Shown here in pieces: positions 1 to 8,534 of a stretch of 64,000 bases of DNA. The DNA comes from Streptomyces sp. CCM_MD2014 (GTDB taxonomy: Bacteria; Actinomycetota; Actinomycetes; Streptomycetales; Streptomycetaceae). The stretch's first letter is position 1. Each line of letters starts with the position of its first letter. Both the position numbers and the translations under genes were made by a program. Location: the NCBI RefSeq assembly GCF_000772045.1, contig NZ_CP009754.1, positions 6,510,001 to 6,574,000 of the forward strand. The letters are read 5' to 3'. A model generated the notes under the pieces. That model saw nothing but the letters and a program-made list of their open reading frames with translations. It was not told the DNA's origin and did no database searches.

Positions 1-1
1 T

Positions 2-934
2 CCCGAGATCCGTACCCTGCCCGTGCCCGACGGCCTGGAGGGCGAGCGCGTCGACGCCGCCATCTCCCGCATGTTCGGCTTCTCCCGCACCAAGGCCGCC
101 GAGCTGGCGGCGGCGGGGAAGGTGCAGGTCGACGGATCGGTGGTCGGCAAGTCCGAGCGGGTCCACGGCGGCGCCTGGCTCGAGGTCGAGATGCCGCAGG
201 CGGCCGCGCCGGTGCAGGTGGTCGCCGAGCCCGTCGAGGGCATGGAGATCGTGCACGACGACGAGGACGTCGTCGTGATCGTCAAGCCGGTCGGCGTCGC
301 CGCCCACCCGTCCCCGGGCTGGAACGGCCCGACCGTCATCGGCGGACTGGCCGCCGCCGGGTTCCGCGTCTCCACCTCCGGCGCCGCCGAGCGCCAGGGC
401 ATCGTGCACCGCCTCGACGTCGGCACCTCCGGCCTGATGGCGGTGGCCAAGTCCGAGCGCGCCTACACCTCGCTCAAGCGCCAGTTCAAGGAGCGCACGG
501 TCGACAAGCGCTACCACACGCTGGTGCAGGGCCACCCCGACCCGACCAGCGGCACCATCGACGCCCCCATCGGCCGCCACCCCCAGCACGACTACAAGTG
601 GGCCGTCACCGCCGAGGGCAAGCCCTCCGTCACGCACTACGACCTCATCGAGGCCTTCCGCGCCGCCTCCCTGCTCGACGTGAAGCTGGAGACCGGCCGC
701 ACCCACCAGATCCGCGTCCACATGGCCGCCCACCGCCATCCCTGCGTCGGCGACCTGACCTACGGCGCGGACCCCACCCTCGCCAAGCGGCTGCGGCTGA
801 CCCGCCAGTGGCTGCACGCCGTACGCCTCGGCTTCGAGCACCCCGGCACCGGCGACTGGGTCGAGTACGCCAGCGACTACCCCGAGGACCTCCAGCAGGC
901 CCTCGACCAGGTCCGCGAGGAGACCTACGGATGA
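2..934 (+). CDS. rluD: RluD-family 23S rRNA pseudouridine synthase (5' end outside window)
   Basis: Isomerises specific uridines of large-subunit rRNA to pseudouridine in the cytoplasm. The frame is open to the left edge (residues PEIRTLPVPDG precede the first in-window GTG at 23), so the true start lies upstream. The N-terminal part (SRTKAAELAAAGKVQVDG) is an S4 RNA-binding domain, followed by the synthase domain with the catalytic-Asp motif HRLDVGTSG near 410-435 and the ETGRTHQIRVH motif near 690-720. In actinomycetes this gene usually follows lspA, which would be just outside the window. The stop overlaps the next start as ATGA. RluD rather than RluA/RluC is by position and length; the exact uridine target is not shown by sequence. 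Confidence 0.93.
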   Translation, partial: PEIRTLPVPDGLEGERVDAAISRMFGFSRTKAAELAAAGKVQVDGSVVGKSERVHGGAWLEVEMPQAAAPVQVVAEPVEGMEIVHDDEDVVVIVKPVGVAAHPSPGWNGPTVIGGLAAAGFRVSTSGAAERQGIVHRLDVGTSGLMAVAKSERAYTSLKRQFKERTVDKRYHTLVQGHPDPTSGTIDAPIGRHPQHDYKWAVTAEGKPSVTHYDLIEAFRAASLLDVKLETGRTHQIRVHMAAHRHPCVGDLTYGADPTLAKRLRLTRQWLHAVRLGFEHPGTGDWVEYASDYPEDLQQALDQVREETYG

Positions 935-1416
935 GCGCCCCGAGTCCGGCCCCGGCCTACGAGATACGCGTCGCCGAGGACCCCGCCGACCGCGAGGCCT
1001 GCTTCGCGGTGCGCAAGGAGGTCTTCGTCGCCGAGCAGAAGGTCCCCGAGGACATCGAGTACGACGCCTACGACGCCGGAGCCGTGCACGTCCTGGCCGT
1101 CCGCGCGGACGGCGTTCCGCTCGGCACCGGCCGCCTGCTGCACGGCGCGGCAGCCGCCGCGAAGAACGGCGACGGCGACCCGGCCGTCGGCTCCCTGGGC
1201 CGGCTCGCGGTGACCGCGGCGGCCCGCGGTCTCGGCGTCGGGGCCGCGCTGGTGCGGGCCGTGGAGGACGCCGCACGCGCGCGCGGACTCACGGCGGTGG
1301 ACCTGCACGCGCAGACCCACGCCCTGGGATTTTACGAACGGTTGGGGTACCAGGCGTACGGGCCCGAGTTCCCCGACGCCGGGATCCCCCACCGCGCGAT
1401 GCGCCGCTTTCTGTAG
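931..1416 (+). CDS. GNAT-family N-acetyltransferase
   Basis: 161 residues, single GNAT domain. The acetyl-CoA pyrophosphate-binding segment (GRLAVTAAARGLGVGAALV) lies about residues 90-110, and the C-terminal part FYERLGYQAYGPEF is typical of the ElaA/GNAT subgroup, as is the early segment FAVRKEVFVAEQKVP. Acceptor substrate unknown. I chose the ATG at 931 because it overlaps the rluD stop (ATGA), which suggests translational coupling; longer upstream reading frames run inside rluD in another frame and are shadows. No membrane segment or signal. Confidence 0.88.
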   Translation: MSAPSPAPAYEIRVAEDPADREACFAVRKEVFVAEQKVPEDIEYDAYDAGAVHVLAVRADGVPLGTGRLLHGAAAAAKNGDGDPAVGSLGRLAVTAAARGLGVGAALVRAVEDAARARGLTAVDLHAQTHALGFYERLGYQAYGPEFPDAGIPHRAMRRFL

Positions 1417-1518
1417 CCAGGGCGCCGAACCGGCTGGTGGGGCCGGTGACGTGGCAGGCTTGGGGCCGCCGGGTGAACGCCCAGACCACAGCCCCTAGAC
1501 CCCACCGGAGCGGTGACC

Positions 1519-3105
1519 GTGGATCAGCTGGCCCTGTTGTTCATGCTGTTGCTCGGGGCCCTGCTGAGCGTCCCGATCGGTGCCCGGCTCGGACTGCCGG
1601 CGCCGGTGCTGATGACCGTCCTCGGGATCGTCCTGGCCCTGCTCGACTTCGTGCCCAACGTCGACATCCCGCCCGAACTGATCCTGCCCGGGCTGCTGCC
1701 GCCGCTGCTGTACGCCGCCGTGCGGCGCACGTCCTGGCGGCAGTTCGCGGCCAACAAGCGCCCGATCTTCCTGCTGGCCGTCGCGCTGGTCTTCGTCACC
1801 ATGGTCTGCGTGGCCTCCGTGGTTCACGCGATCGTGCCGGGCCTGCCGCTCGCCGCCGCCTTCGCGCTGGGCGCTCTGGTGGCGCCGCCCGACCCGGTCG
1901 CCGCGACCGCCGTCGCCGGGCAGCTGGGGCTGCCGCGCCGCCTGGTCTCCATCCTGGAGGGCGAGGGGCTCTTCAACGACGTGACGGCCATCGTGCTGTA
2001 CCACGTGGCCATCGCCGCCGCGGTCGGCGGTTCCTTCTCGCCGTGGGAGGCCGGGCTCGACCTGGTGCTGTCCGCCGTCGTCGCCGTCGCGGTCGGGCTG
2101 GCCCTGGGCTGGGGCTCCAACAAGCTCATGGGCGTGCTGGGCGACCCGACCCTCCAGATCGGGCTGACGCTGCTGGTGCCGTTCGTGAGCTACGTCGCCG
2201 CCGACGAACTGCACGGCTCGGGCGTCCTCGCCGTGCTGACCACCGCCATGTTCCTCGCCGAGTACGCCTCGGACGCCGACGACGTGATGACCCGGCTCGG
2301 CGGCCACACCGTCTGGGACGTGGTCGACACCCTGGTCACCGGGGTGGCCTTCGGGCTGATCGGGCTCGAACTGCACAACGCCGTCCGCACCGCCTCCGGC
2401 CGCTGGACCCAGATGCTGGGCTGGGCGGCGGCGATCCTGGCCGTCGTCGTCCTGGTCCGGCTGCTGTGGCTGCTGCCGGCCACCTGGCTGACCCAGCGGC
2501 TGCACGCCCGGCGCGACCAGGACGAGGACATCCCGACCAGCTGGCGGGAGACGGTGGTCATGTGGTGGGCGGGGATGCGAGGCGTGGCCTCCGTCGCGCT
2601 CGCCCTGGCGATCCCCCTGGAGACCGACGACGGGGCGCCCTTCCCGCACCGGGACGAGATCGTCTTCATCGCGTTCGGGGTGATCATGGGCACGCTGCTG
2701 CTGCAGGGCCTCACGCTGCCCTGGCTGGTGGGCCGGCTCGGGGTGCGGGCCGACACCGAGCGGGAGCAGGAGTTCGAGCGGGGCCTGGCCCTGCGGGCGG
2801 CCAAGGCGGCCAAGCAGCGGCTCAAGGAGATCGAAGCGGTCGAGGACCTGCCGGAGGAGCTGTCCGAGCAGATGCTGCGGCGCGCCTTCGACATCGGCAT
2901 ACGGATCAGCCCGGACCTCGGGGACGAGGAGCGCCGGGAGGCGCAGGAACAGCGGGCCCGGCGGATCAAACGGGTGCGGCGCATCCAGGGCGAGATGCTG
3001 AGCGCCGCCCGGCACGAGGTGCTGGCCGCCCGCAGCGAGCCCGGCGCCGACCCGGAGATCGTCGACCGGGTCCTGCGCCACCTCGACGTGCGCAGCCTGC
3101 GCTGA
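1519..3105 (+). CDS. CPA1-family Na+/H+ antiporter
   Basis: About 528 residues, a polytopic membrane protein beginning directly with a hydrophobic helix (LALLFMLLLGALL). The CPA1 core motifs are present: ALVAPPDPVAATAV, and then EGEGLFNDVTAIVLY, where the FND Asp belongs to the ion-binding site of NhaP/NHE-type antiporters. About 11-12 hydrophobic segments precede a charged cytoplasmic tail of roughly 130 residues rich in Arg and Glu. Expected to exchange Na+ (or K+) for protons. GTG at 1513 is also in frame, but the GGAG at 1507-1510 is better spaced (8 nt) for GTG 1519. Ion preference cannot be read from the sequence. Confidence 0.9.
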   Translation: MDQLALLFMLLLGALLSVPIGARLGLPAPVLMTVLGIVLALLDFVPNVDIPPELILPGLLPPLLYAAVRRTSWRQFAANKRPIFLLAVALVFVTMVCVASVVHAIVPGLPLAAAFALGALVAPPDPVAATAVAGQLGLPRRLVSILEGEGLFNDVTAIVLYHVAIAAAVGGSFSPWEAGLDLVLSAVVAVAVGLALGWGSNKLMGVLGDPTLQIGLTLLVPFVSYVAADELHGSGVLAVLTTAMFLAEYASDADDVMTRLGGHTVWDVVDTLVTGVAFGLIGLELHNAVRTASGRWTQMLGWAAAILAVVVLVRLLWLLPATWLTQRLHARRDQDEDIPTSWRETVVMWWAGMRGVASVALALAIPLETDDGAPFPHRDEIVFIAFGVIMGTLLLQGLTLPWLVGRLGVRADTEREQEFERGLALRAAKAAKQRLKEIEAVEDLPEELSEQMLRRAFDIGIRISPDLGDEERREAQEQRARRIKRVRRIQGEMLSAARHEVLAARSEPGADPEIVDRVLRHLDVRSLR

Positions 3106-3119
3106 CCCCCGGGCGCGGA

Positions 3120-3172
3120 CCCGCGCCGGTCACCGGCTCCCGCGGCGCCGGCCCGCGCCGGTCACCGGCTCC
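3120..3172. repeat. 21-bp direct repeat across the mscS stop codon
   Basis: Two exact 21-base copies, CCCGCGCCGGTCACCGGCTC plus C, at 3120-3140 and 3152-3172. Each contains the small palindrome GCCGG-TCA-CCGGC. The right copy covers the last codons and stop of the minus-strand mscS gene; the left copy lies in the gap to the antiporter. The palindromes could act as a weak bidirectional terminator between the two convergent genes. Confidence 0.6.
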
Positions 3173-4367
3173 TGCTCTTCGTCGGCCGCTGCGTGAGGTG
3201 GCGGGAGCCCGTGTCCGAGGGGCGGTGGTGGTCCGCGTCCGGGGAGCGGTGGGAGTCCGCGTCCGGGGCGGTCGGGCGGGAGTCGGCGTCGGGGGAGCGG
3301 CGGGCGTGCGGGAAGCCGTCGTGGAGCGGGCGCGGCGCCGCCTGAGCCGTGTTGATCCGCGGCAGCGCGTACGGGTGCTCGTCGGCCAGCCAGCGGATCA
3401 TCCCCTCGCGGACCGTGACCCGTACCGTCCAGATGTCGTCCGCGTCCTTCGCCGTCACCAGGGCCCGCACCTCCATGGTGTTCGGGGTGGTGTCCGTGAC
3501 CGTCAGGTTGTAGCTGCGCCCGTCCCAGGCCGGGCACTGGCGCAGCAGGTCGCGCAGCCGCTCCCGCATCGCCTCCAGCGGCGCCGTGTGGTCGAGGTGC
3601 CAGTAGACGGTCCCGGTCATCTGCGGGGTGCCGCGCGACCAGTTCTCGAACGGCTTCGAGGTGAAGTACGACACCGGCATCGTGATCCGGCGCTCGTCCC
3701 AGGTGCGCACCGTCAGGTACGTCAGCGTGATCTCCTCGACGGTGCCCCACTCGCCGTCCACCACGACCGTGTCGCCCATGCGCACCATGTCGCCGAAGGC
3801 GATCTGGAACCCGGCGAACAGGTTGCCCAGCGTGGACTGGGCCGCCACACCGGCGACGATGCCGATGATCCCGGCCGAGGCCAGCAGCGAGGCGCCGGCC
3901 GCGCGCATCGCCGGGAACGTCAGCAGCATCGACGCCACGGCGACCACGCCGACGATCGCCGTCACCACCCGCATGATCAGCGACACCTGGGTCCGCACGC
4001 GCCGCACCCGGGCCGGGTCCCGCTCGGCGTGGGCGTGCGCGTACCGGGAGTAGGACGTCTCGACGACCGCCGAGGCCATCCGGACCACCAGCCAGGCCGC
4101 CGAACCGATCAGCGCCAGCGTCAGCGTCCGGCCGACCGCGGTCCCGTGCTCGGGGAACACCCCGGCCTCGACGTACGACCCTCTCAGCAGCGCCGAGCAG
4201 AGCACGATCTGGTACGGGACGCGGGCACGGCGCAGCAGCCCCCACAGCGGTGTCTCGGGGTGGCGTCCGTCGGCCTTGCGCAGCAACAGGTCGGTGGCCC
4301 AGCCGATGACCAGGGTCAGCAGAACCGAGCCGCCGACCACGATCAGCGGGCGGAGTATCGTCTCCAT
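3162..4367 (-). CDS. MscS-family small-conductance mechanosensitive channel
   Basis: 401 residues. Three to four hydrophobic helices occupy the N-terminal half. The pore-lining Gly/Ala-rich helix (SAGIIGIVAGVAAQSTLGNL) at about residues 165-190 is followed by the beta domain FQIAFGDMVRMGDTVVV, both diagnostic for MscS. Released on membrane tension to protect against hypo-osmotic shock. The C-terminal tail of roughly 60 residues is polar and repetitive (three PDAD motifs among Arg, His and Ser) and is unlikely to belong to the conserved channel fold. ATG start at 4367. It converges with the upstream antiporter gene. Confidence 0.92.
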   Translation of the reverse strand: METILRPLIVVGGSVLLTLVIGWATDLLLRKADGRHPETPLWGLLRRARVPYQIVLCSALLRGSYVEAGVFPEHGTAVGRTLTLALIGSAAWLVVRMASAVVETSYSRYAHAHAERDPARVRRVRTQVSLIMRVVTAIVGVVAVASMLLTFPAMRAAGASLLASAGIIGIVAGVAAQSTLGNLFAGFQIAFGDMVRMGDTVVVDGEWGTVEEITLTYLTVRTWDERRITMPVSYFTSKPFENWSRGTPQMTGTVYWHLDHTAPLEAMRERLRDLLRQCPAWDGRSYNLTVTDTTPNTMEVRALVTAKDADDIWTVRVTVREGMIRWLADEHPYALPRINTAQAAPRPLHDGFPHARRSPDADSRPTAPDADSHRSPDADHHRPSDTGSRHLTQRPTKSRSR

Positions 4368-4471
4368 CCCTCGAACGTAACCGGCCGCGCGGGCTGTGAA
4401 CCTGTGACTTGTCTCCCGGCGGGGGCACCGCCGCGCGCCGCGTCGTCACACCCGGCTGGCACCATGGCCTC

Positions 4472-5062
4472 ATGAACATCGTGCTCTTTCACTCGACCCT
4501 CGGCCCGAGGCCCGCGGTGCGGCAGGCCGCCGACCGGCTGCGCGAGGCCGGGCACCAGGTGTGGACCCCGGACCTCTTCGAGGGCCGTACCTTCGAGTCG
4601 GTCGAGGAGGGCATGGCCCACCAGGACGGGATCGGCCGGGAGGAGCTGCTGAAGCGGGCGGTGCTGGCCGCCGCGCCCTACTCGGAGCGCGGGCTGGTGT
4701 ACGCCGGGTTCTCGCTCGGCGCCTCCATCGCCCAGACCCTCGCCCTCGGCGACCACCGGGCGCGCGGGCTGCTGCTCCTGCACGGCACCTCGGACCTCGC
4801 GCCCAACGCCTCGGTCGACGAGCTGCCGGTCCAGCTGCACGTGGCCGAGCCGGACCCCTTCGAGACGGACGACTGGCTCAGCGCCTGGTATCTGCAGATG
4901 GGCCGGATCGGCGCCGACGTAGAGGTGCACAGGTACCCGGGGGCCGGTCACCTCTACACGGACCCGGAGCTGCCCGACTACGACGCGGAGGCGGCCGAGG
5001 CCACCTGGCGGGTGGCGCTCGGCTTCCTCGAAAGCCTCCAGGAGGCTCAGACCGGGGCGTAG
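4472..5062 (+). CDS. dienelactone hydrolase-family alpha/beta hydrolase
   Basis: 196 residues. The order N-terminal strand (MNIVLFHSTLG), nucleophile elbow GFSLG and C-terminal GAGHLYTD gives a Ser nucleophile and His within an alpha/beta-hydrolase fold of dienelactone-hydrolase type. Cytoplasmic, no signal peptide. The natural substrate is unknown; most Streptomyces members are uncharacterised. Start chosen at ATG 4472, where homology-like sequence begins; the 21 residues upstream in frame are low complexity. The 3' end overlaps the convergent phoD gene by 16 bp. Confidence 0.85.
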   Translation: MNIVLFHSTLGPRPAVRQAADRLREAGHQVWTPDLFEGRTFESVEEGMAHQDGIGREELLKRAVLAAAPYSERGLVYAGFSLGASIAQTLALGDHRARGLLLLHGTSDLAPNASVDELPVQLHVAEPDPFETDDWLSAWYLQMGRIGADVEVHRYPGAGHLYTDPELPDYDAEAAEATWRVALGFLESLQEAQTGA

Positions 5063-6720
5063 ACGCGCTCGACGCGCTGCGTGCCGCTGCGGGTGCGGTA
5101 GGACCGGGCCCAGGCGGCGGTGGCGTCCGCGTCGGCGCGGTCGGAGACGACGTAGTAGTCCATCTGCGCCCGGTCCGCGGTGACGTCCAGCACGCCGTAG
5201 CCGTGCCGGTCGGTGTCGACCCAGTGCACGTGCCGGTTCGCGGCCCGGATCACCGGCGCGGCGATCGCCGAGACCGTGCCCTCGTGGACCTTCACGATGT
5301 CGTCGAGGTTGTCGGAGGTCACCGACGTGACGACGAACTCCGTGGCCGCCGAGGCGGACAGCGGATAGGTCCCGGCGTTGTGCGGCACGTCGTTGGCCCA
5401 CGCCATGTGGATGTCGCCGGTGAGGAACACGGTGTTGCGGATCGCGTGCGTGCGCAGGTGGGCCAGCAGCTCGCGGCGGTCGTCGGTGTAGCCGTCCCAC
5501 TGGTCGGTGTTGAGGGCGATGCCCTCCTTCGGCAGCCCGAGCAGCTCGGCGAGCGGCCCGAGCAGCGAGGCGGGCAGCGAGCCGATGGCGAACGGCGAGA
5601 TCATCACCGGGTTGCCGACCAGCCGCCAGGTGGCGTCGGAGGACGCCAGCCCCGCCTTGAGCCAGTCGAGCTGGGCGCGGCCGGTGAGGGTGCGGTCCGG
5701 GTCGTCGACCTCTCCGTTGCCGAGCGCCGCCTGCTGCGAGCGGAAGGAACGCAGATCGAGCAGCGACAGGTCGACGAGCTTGCCGAAGCGCAGCCGCCGG
5801 TAGGTGGTGCCGGCGATCGCCGGACGCACCGGCATCCACTCGAAGTAGGCCCGCTTGGCGGCGCTCTGCCGCGCCGCCCAGGTCCCCTCGGCGCCCTCCG
5901 TGTGGTTCTCGGCGCCGCCCGACCAGGTGTCGTTGGCGATCTCGTGGTCGTCCCAGATGGCCACCACCGGTGCGGCGGCGTGCAGGGCCTGGAGGTCGGG
6001 GTCGGTCTTGTAACGGCCGTGCCGCATCCGGTAGTCGGCGAGGGTGAGGATCTCGTGGGCCGGGGCGTGCGGGCGCACGACGGTGTCACGGTTGGCGTAC
6101 TCGCCGGTGCCGTACTCGTAGATGTAGTCGCCCAGGTGCAGCCAGGCGTCCAGGTCGCCGCGCGCCGCGAGATGGCGGTACGGGGAGAAGTACCCGGCCT
6201 CCCAGTTGGCGCAGGAGACCACGCCGAAGCGCAGACCGGCGACGGCCGCGTCGTGCGCGGGGGCGGTGCGGGTGCGGGCGACGGGGGAGTCGGTGGGGCC
6301 CGCGGAGAAGCGGAACCAGTAGTCCGTGGCGGGCGCGAGGCCGCGGACGTCCGCCTTGACGGTGTGGTCGGAGGCGGCCGTCGCGGTGACGGAGCCCTTG
6401 GCGACGACGTTCGTGAGGGCCTTGTCCGTCGCGACGACCCAGCTCACGTCGGTGTCCGGGCCGGTACCGGACCCGGGTATGGCCTCGGGCACCGGGGTCA
6501 CCCGGGTCCACAGCAGCACGCCGTCGGGCAGCGGATCGCCGGAGGCGACGCCGTGCAGGAAGGCGGGGGCCGCGTCGGCGGCGCCGGCGGGAAGGGCCGC
6601 GGCGAGCGGGGCGGCCAGAACGGCACCGGCCGCCGCGGCCTTGACGACCGTACGGCGGCTCGGGGTCCGGGAGTTCGCGGATGTCTCGGTGTCTTGGGGG
6701 GCTCTGTGTCGACTGGTCAC
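5047..6720 (-). CDS. phoD: PhoD-type alkaline phosphatase, Tat-exported
   Basis: 557 residues. The N-terminus carries a twin-arginine signal (SRRTVVKAAAAG, then a hydrophobic Ala/Leu stretch ending around AGAADAAPAF), so export by Tat is expected. The mature part has the PhoD layout: HGVASGDPLPDGVLLWTRV, then the metal-binding segments SCANWEAGYF, HLGDYIYEYG, WDDHEIAND and LTGDIHMAW. PhoD enzymes are Ca2+/Fe3+-dependent phosphodiesterase/phosphatases that release phosphate from organic esters outside the cell. GTG start at 6720. Two inverted repeats lie just upstream (6723-6742 and 6751-6784); I could not find a clear pair of direct PHO-box repeats. Confidence 0.93.
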   Translation of the reverse strand: MTSRHRAPQDTETSANSRTPSRRTVVKAAAAGAVLAAPLAAALPAGAADAAPAFLHGVASGDPLPDGVLLWTRVTPVPEAIPGSGTGPDTDVSWVVATDKALTNVVAKGSVTATAASDHTVKADVRGLAPATDYWFRFSAGPTDSPVARTRTAPAHDAAVAGLRFGVVSCANWEAGYFSPYRHLAARGDLDAWLHLGDYIYEYGTGEYANRDTVVRPHAPAHEILTLADYRMRHGRYKTDPDLQALHAAAPVVAIWDDHEIANDTWSGGAENHTEGAEGTWAARQSAAKRAYFEWMPVRPAIAGTTYRRLRFGKLVDLSLLDLRSFRSQQAALGNGEVDDPDRTLTGRAQLDWLKAGLASSDATWRLVGNPVMISPFAIGSLPASLLGPLAELLGLPKEGIALNTDQWDGYTDDRRELLAHLRTHAIRNTVFLTGDIHMAWANDVPHNAGTYPLSASAATEFVVTSVTSDNLDDIVKVHEGTVSAIAAPVIRAANRHVHWVDTDRHGYGVLDVTADRAQMDYYVVSDRADADATAAWARSYRTRSGTQRVERVYAPV

Positions 6721-6722
6721 GG

Positions 6723-6742
6723 CCGATCAGGTTACTGATCGG
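6723..6742. promoter_or_regulatory. perfect palindrome immediately upstream of phoD
   Basis: Arms CCGATCAG (6723-6730) and CTGATCGG (6735-6742) with a 4-base centre GTTA, ending 2 bp before the phoD GTG. The symmetry fits a dimeric repressor site or an mRNA hairpin masking the ribosome-binding region, which itself is poor. No known consensus is matched. Confidence 0.45.
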
Positions 6743-6750
6743 TACGCCCG

Positions 6751-6784
6751 CGAGTGGGCGAACTCGCGAAAGTTCGCCCACTCG
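6751..6784 (-). terminator. hairpin downstream of the dsbA-like gene
   Basis: Perfect 14-bp arms (CGAGTGGGCGAACT at 6751-6764 and AGTTCGCCCACTCG at 6771-6784) around a 6-base loop. It sits about 47 bp past the stop of the minus-strand DsbA-like gene and before phoD, so it is most simply a terminator, without a U tract as is common in Streptomyces. Confidence 0.65.
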
Positions 6785-6794
6785 TCAGCCGACG

Positions 6795-6830
6795 ATCACC
6801 GGAATCACCGGAATCACCGGAATCACCGGG
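6795..6830. repeat. 9-bp tandem repeat, four copies
   Basis: ATCACCGGA repeated head to tail at 6795, 6804, 6813 and 6822 (the last copy ends in G). It abuts the stop codon of the dsbA-like gene at 6831. Noncoding as far as I can see and probably a slippage product. Confidence 0.75.
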
Positions 6831-7631
6831 TCACTTGGTGACGCCCGCGTCCTTCAGCGCCTTCTGCCACGCGTCGGGCGTGCTCGGGGTCTCGATCACC
6901 TTGTCGTTGATCTTGATGGTCGGGGTCGACTGGACGCCGTCGGACTCGTCGAAGGACTTGCTCATCCGCATCGCCCAGGCGTCGTAGGTGCCCTTCTCGA
7001 CGGCGTCCTGGAACTTCTTGTTGTTCTTCAGGGCGTCGACCGAGTTCGCCACCTTGATCAGGTAGTCGTCCTTCGCGAACTCGTCGGTCGACTCCTCGGG
7101 GTGGTACTCCGTGGAGTAGAGCGCCGTCTTGTAGTCGACGAACGCCTCCGGGCTGACGTTCAGCGCCGCACCGAGGGCGCTCAGCGCGTTCTTCGAGCCT
7201 TCGCCGCCCAGGTTGCCGTCGAGGAAGGTGCCGACGGTGAAGGAGAGCTTGTAGTCGCCGTCCTCCATGCCCTTGTTGACGGTCTCGCCGATGCTCTGCT
7301 CCATGGCGGCGCAGCCCGGGCAGCGCGGGTCCTCGTAGAGGTGGACGACGTTGTCGGACTTGGACTCGCCGATGACGATCGTGGTGCCGTCCTTGCCGGA
7401 GGTGTTGGCCGGCGCCACGACCTTCGCCTCGGCGGCCTTCTCCCAGCCGGTGGGCTTGTTGCCCTGCACGACGGCGTAGCTGATGCCGCCGGCCGCCGCC
7501 AGTACACCGACGATGGAGGCGGCCACGACGACCTGCCGCTTGACCTTGTCGCGCTTGGCCTGGCGCTCGCGCTCCTGGCGCAGGCGCTCACGGGCCGCCG
7601 TCTTCGCCGCCTGGCTGTTCCGCTTGCTCAT
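6831..7631 (-). CDS. membrane-anchored DsbA-like thioredoxin-fold protein (CPGC)
   Basis: 266 residues. A basic cytoplasmic N-terminus rich in Arg/Lys/Gln is followed by one membrane helix (VVVAASIVGVLAAAGGISYAV, about residues 36-55), then an extracytoplasmic thioredoxin fold. The redox motif is CPGC in EDPRCPGCAAME, and a cis-Pro loop is visible at VQSTPTIKIN. Likely a thiol oxidase or disulfide isomerase acting outside the membrane. I start at the ATG of MSKRNSQ (7631); nine in-frame codons upstream lack a ribosome site. A paralogue with CPAC lies at 38056-38829. Confidence 0.88.
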   Translation of the reverse strand: MSKRNSQAAKTAARERLRQERERQAKRDKVKRQVVVAASIVGVLAAAGGISYAVVQGNKPTGWEKAAEAKVVAPANTSGKDGTTIVIGESKSDNVVHLYEDPRCPGCAAMEQSIGETVNKGMEDGDYKLSFTVGTFLDGNLGGEGSKNALSALGAALNVSPEAFVDYKTALYSTEYHPEESTDEFAKDDYLIKVANSVDALKNNKKFQDAVEKGTYDAWAMRMSKSFDESDGVQSTPTIKINDKVIETPSTPDAWQKALKDAGVTK

Positions 7632-7737
7632 GATGATGATCTCTCCGGGGACGCGCACACGAGGGTGTGCGGAAGTACGTATGGGGGACTGCCGTGCTCG
7701 GTGGTGCTCGTGCGACTGCCGCGGCTCGGGTGCCGGG

Positions 7738-8448
7738 TCACACGAGGGCGGTCACCGGGCGCGGCGGTCCGCGACGTCCCAGGGAGTGCGTGAGGATCCG
7801 CTCACGGGCGCCGGCGGTGCGGCGGACCGGGGGCACCGGGCGCCGCGCCGCCGGGGTCCGGCGTACGCTCACGGCCGCGACGGCGAGCAGCAGCGGCCGG
7901 AAGGTGGTCGCGGCCACCGCGCCGAGCAGCTGGGCCAGGGCCCGCTCACCGCGCCGCAGCCAGGCCGCCGCCAGCAGCCCCACGCCGACGTGCGCGCCCA
8001 GCAGCAGCCAGGCGGTGCCGGGGTCGGCCTGGGCCAGCACGGACGCCATCCGGTCGGTCTCGGCCCCGGTGACCCGGGTCAGCGGGGCCGTCACCCCGGC
8101 GTGCACGCCGGTCCCGTCGCCGCAGAGCACGTCGAAGCCGACCGAGCGCAGGGGGCCCGCGACGGGGCCGCCCGCCCTGCCGTAACAGACGTGCTGGCCG
8201 GTGGTGAAGACGGTGTCGGCGGCCAGCTCCAGCGGGATCAGCAGGGCGGCGATCCGCCCGAAGCCGCGCTCGCGCCGCCCGGCCAGGGCGTAGGCGATCA
8301 GGAACACGGCGGCGGCGACCGCGGCCACCGTGGGCAGCGGCAGCGGAACCCCGGACAGCAGCACGTGCGACGCGGTGCTGAGCGTCACGGCGAGGGCCGT
8401 GAACAGCGCCGCGCGTACGGCTCTGAGCGGGGTTCCGGATATGTCCAT
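7738..8448 (-). CDS. conserved Streptomyces membrane protein, unknown function
   Basis: About 236 residues with four to five hydrophobic segments (for example AALFTALAVTLSTASHVLL, AAVFLIAYALA, TAWLLLGAHVGVGLLAAAWL) and a basic, Pro/Arg-rich cytoplasmic tail of about 45 residues. No catalytic motif recognised. It lies downstream of the dsbA-orientation gene pair and DUF2252 gene, all on the minus strand. Start taken at ATG 8448 because the alternative GTG 8469 directly abuts a hairpin (8470-8489) that probably terminates the upstream gene. Confidence 0.7.
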   Translation of the reverse strand: MDISGTPLRAVRAALFTALAVTLSTASHVLLSGVPLPLPTVAAVAAAVFLIAYALAGRRERGFGRIAALLIPLELAADTVFTTGQHVCYGRAGGPVAGPLRSVGFDVLCGDGTGVHAGVTAPLTRVTGAETDRMASVLAQADPGTAWLLLGAHVGVGLLAAAWLRRGERALAQLLGAVAATTFRPLLLAVAAVSVRRTPAARRPVPPVRRTAGARERILTHSLGRRGPPRPVTALV

Positions 8449-8469
8449 AGCAGTAGAAGAGTGTGTCAC

Positions 8470-8489
8470 GGGGTCCGGTAAGGGACCCC
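8470..8489 (-). terminator. short hairpin after the DUF2252 gene
   Basis: Arms GGGGTCC (8470-8476) and GGACCCC (8483-8489) with a 6-base loop, about 45 bp past the DUF2252 stop on the minus strand. It could end that transcript or act as a leader structure for the membrane-protein gene. Confidence 0.45.
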
Positions 8490-8534
8490 TAAAAGGTTCC
8501 TGTGAGACGGCCGACGGTTACCGAACCGGAATGG

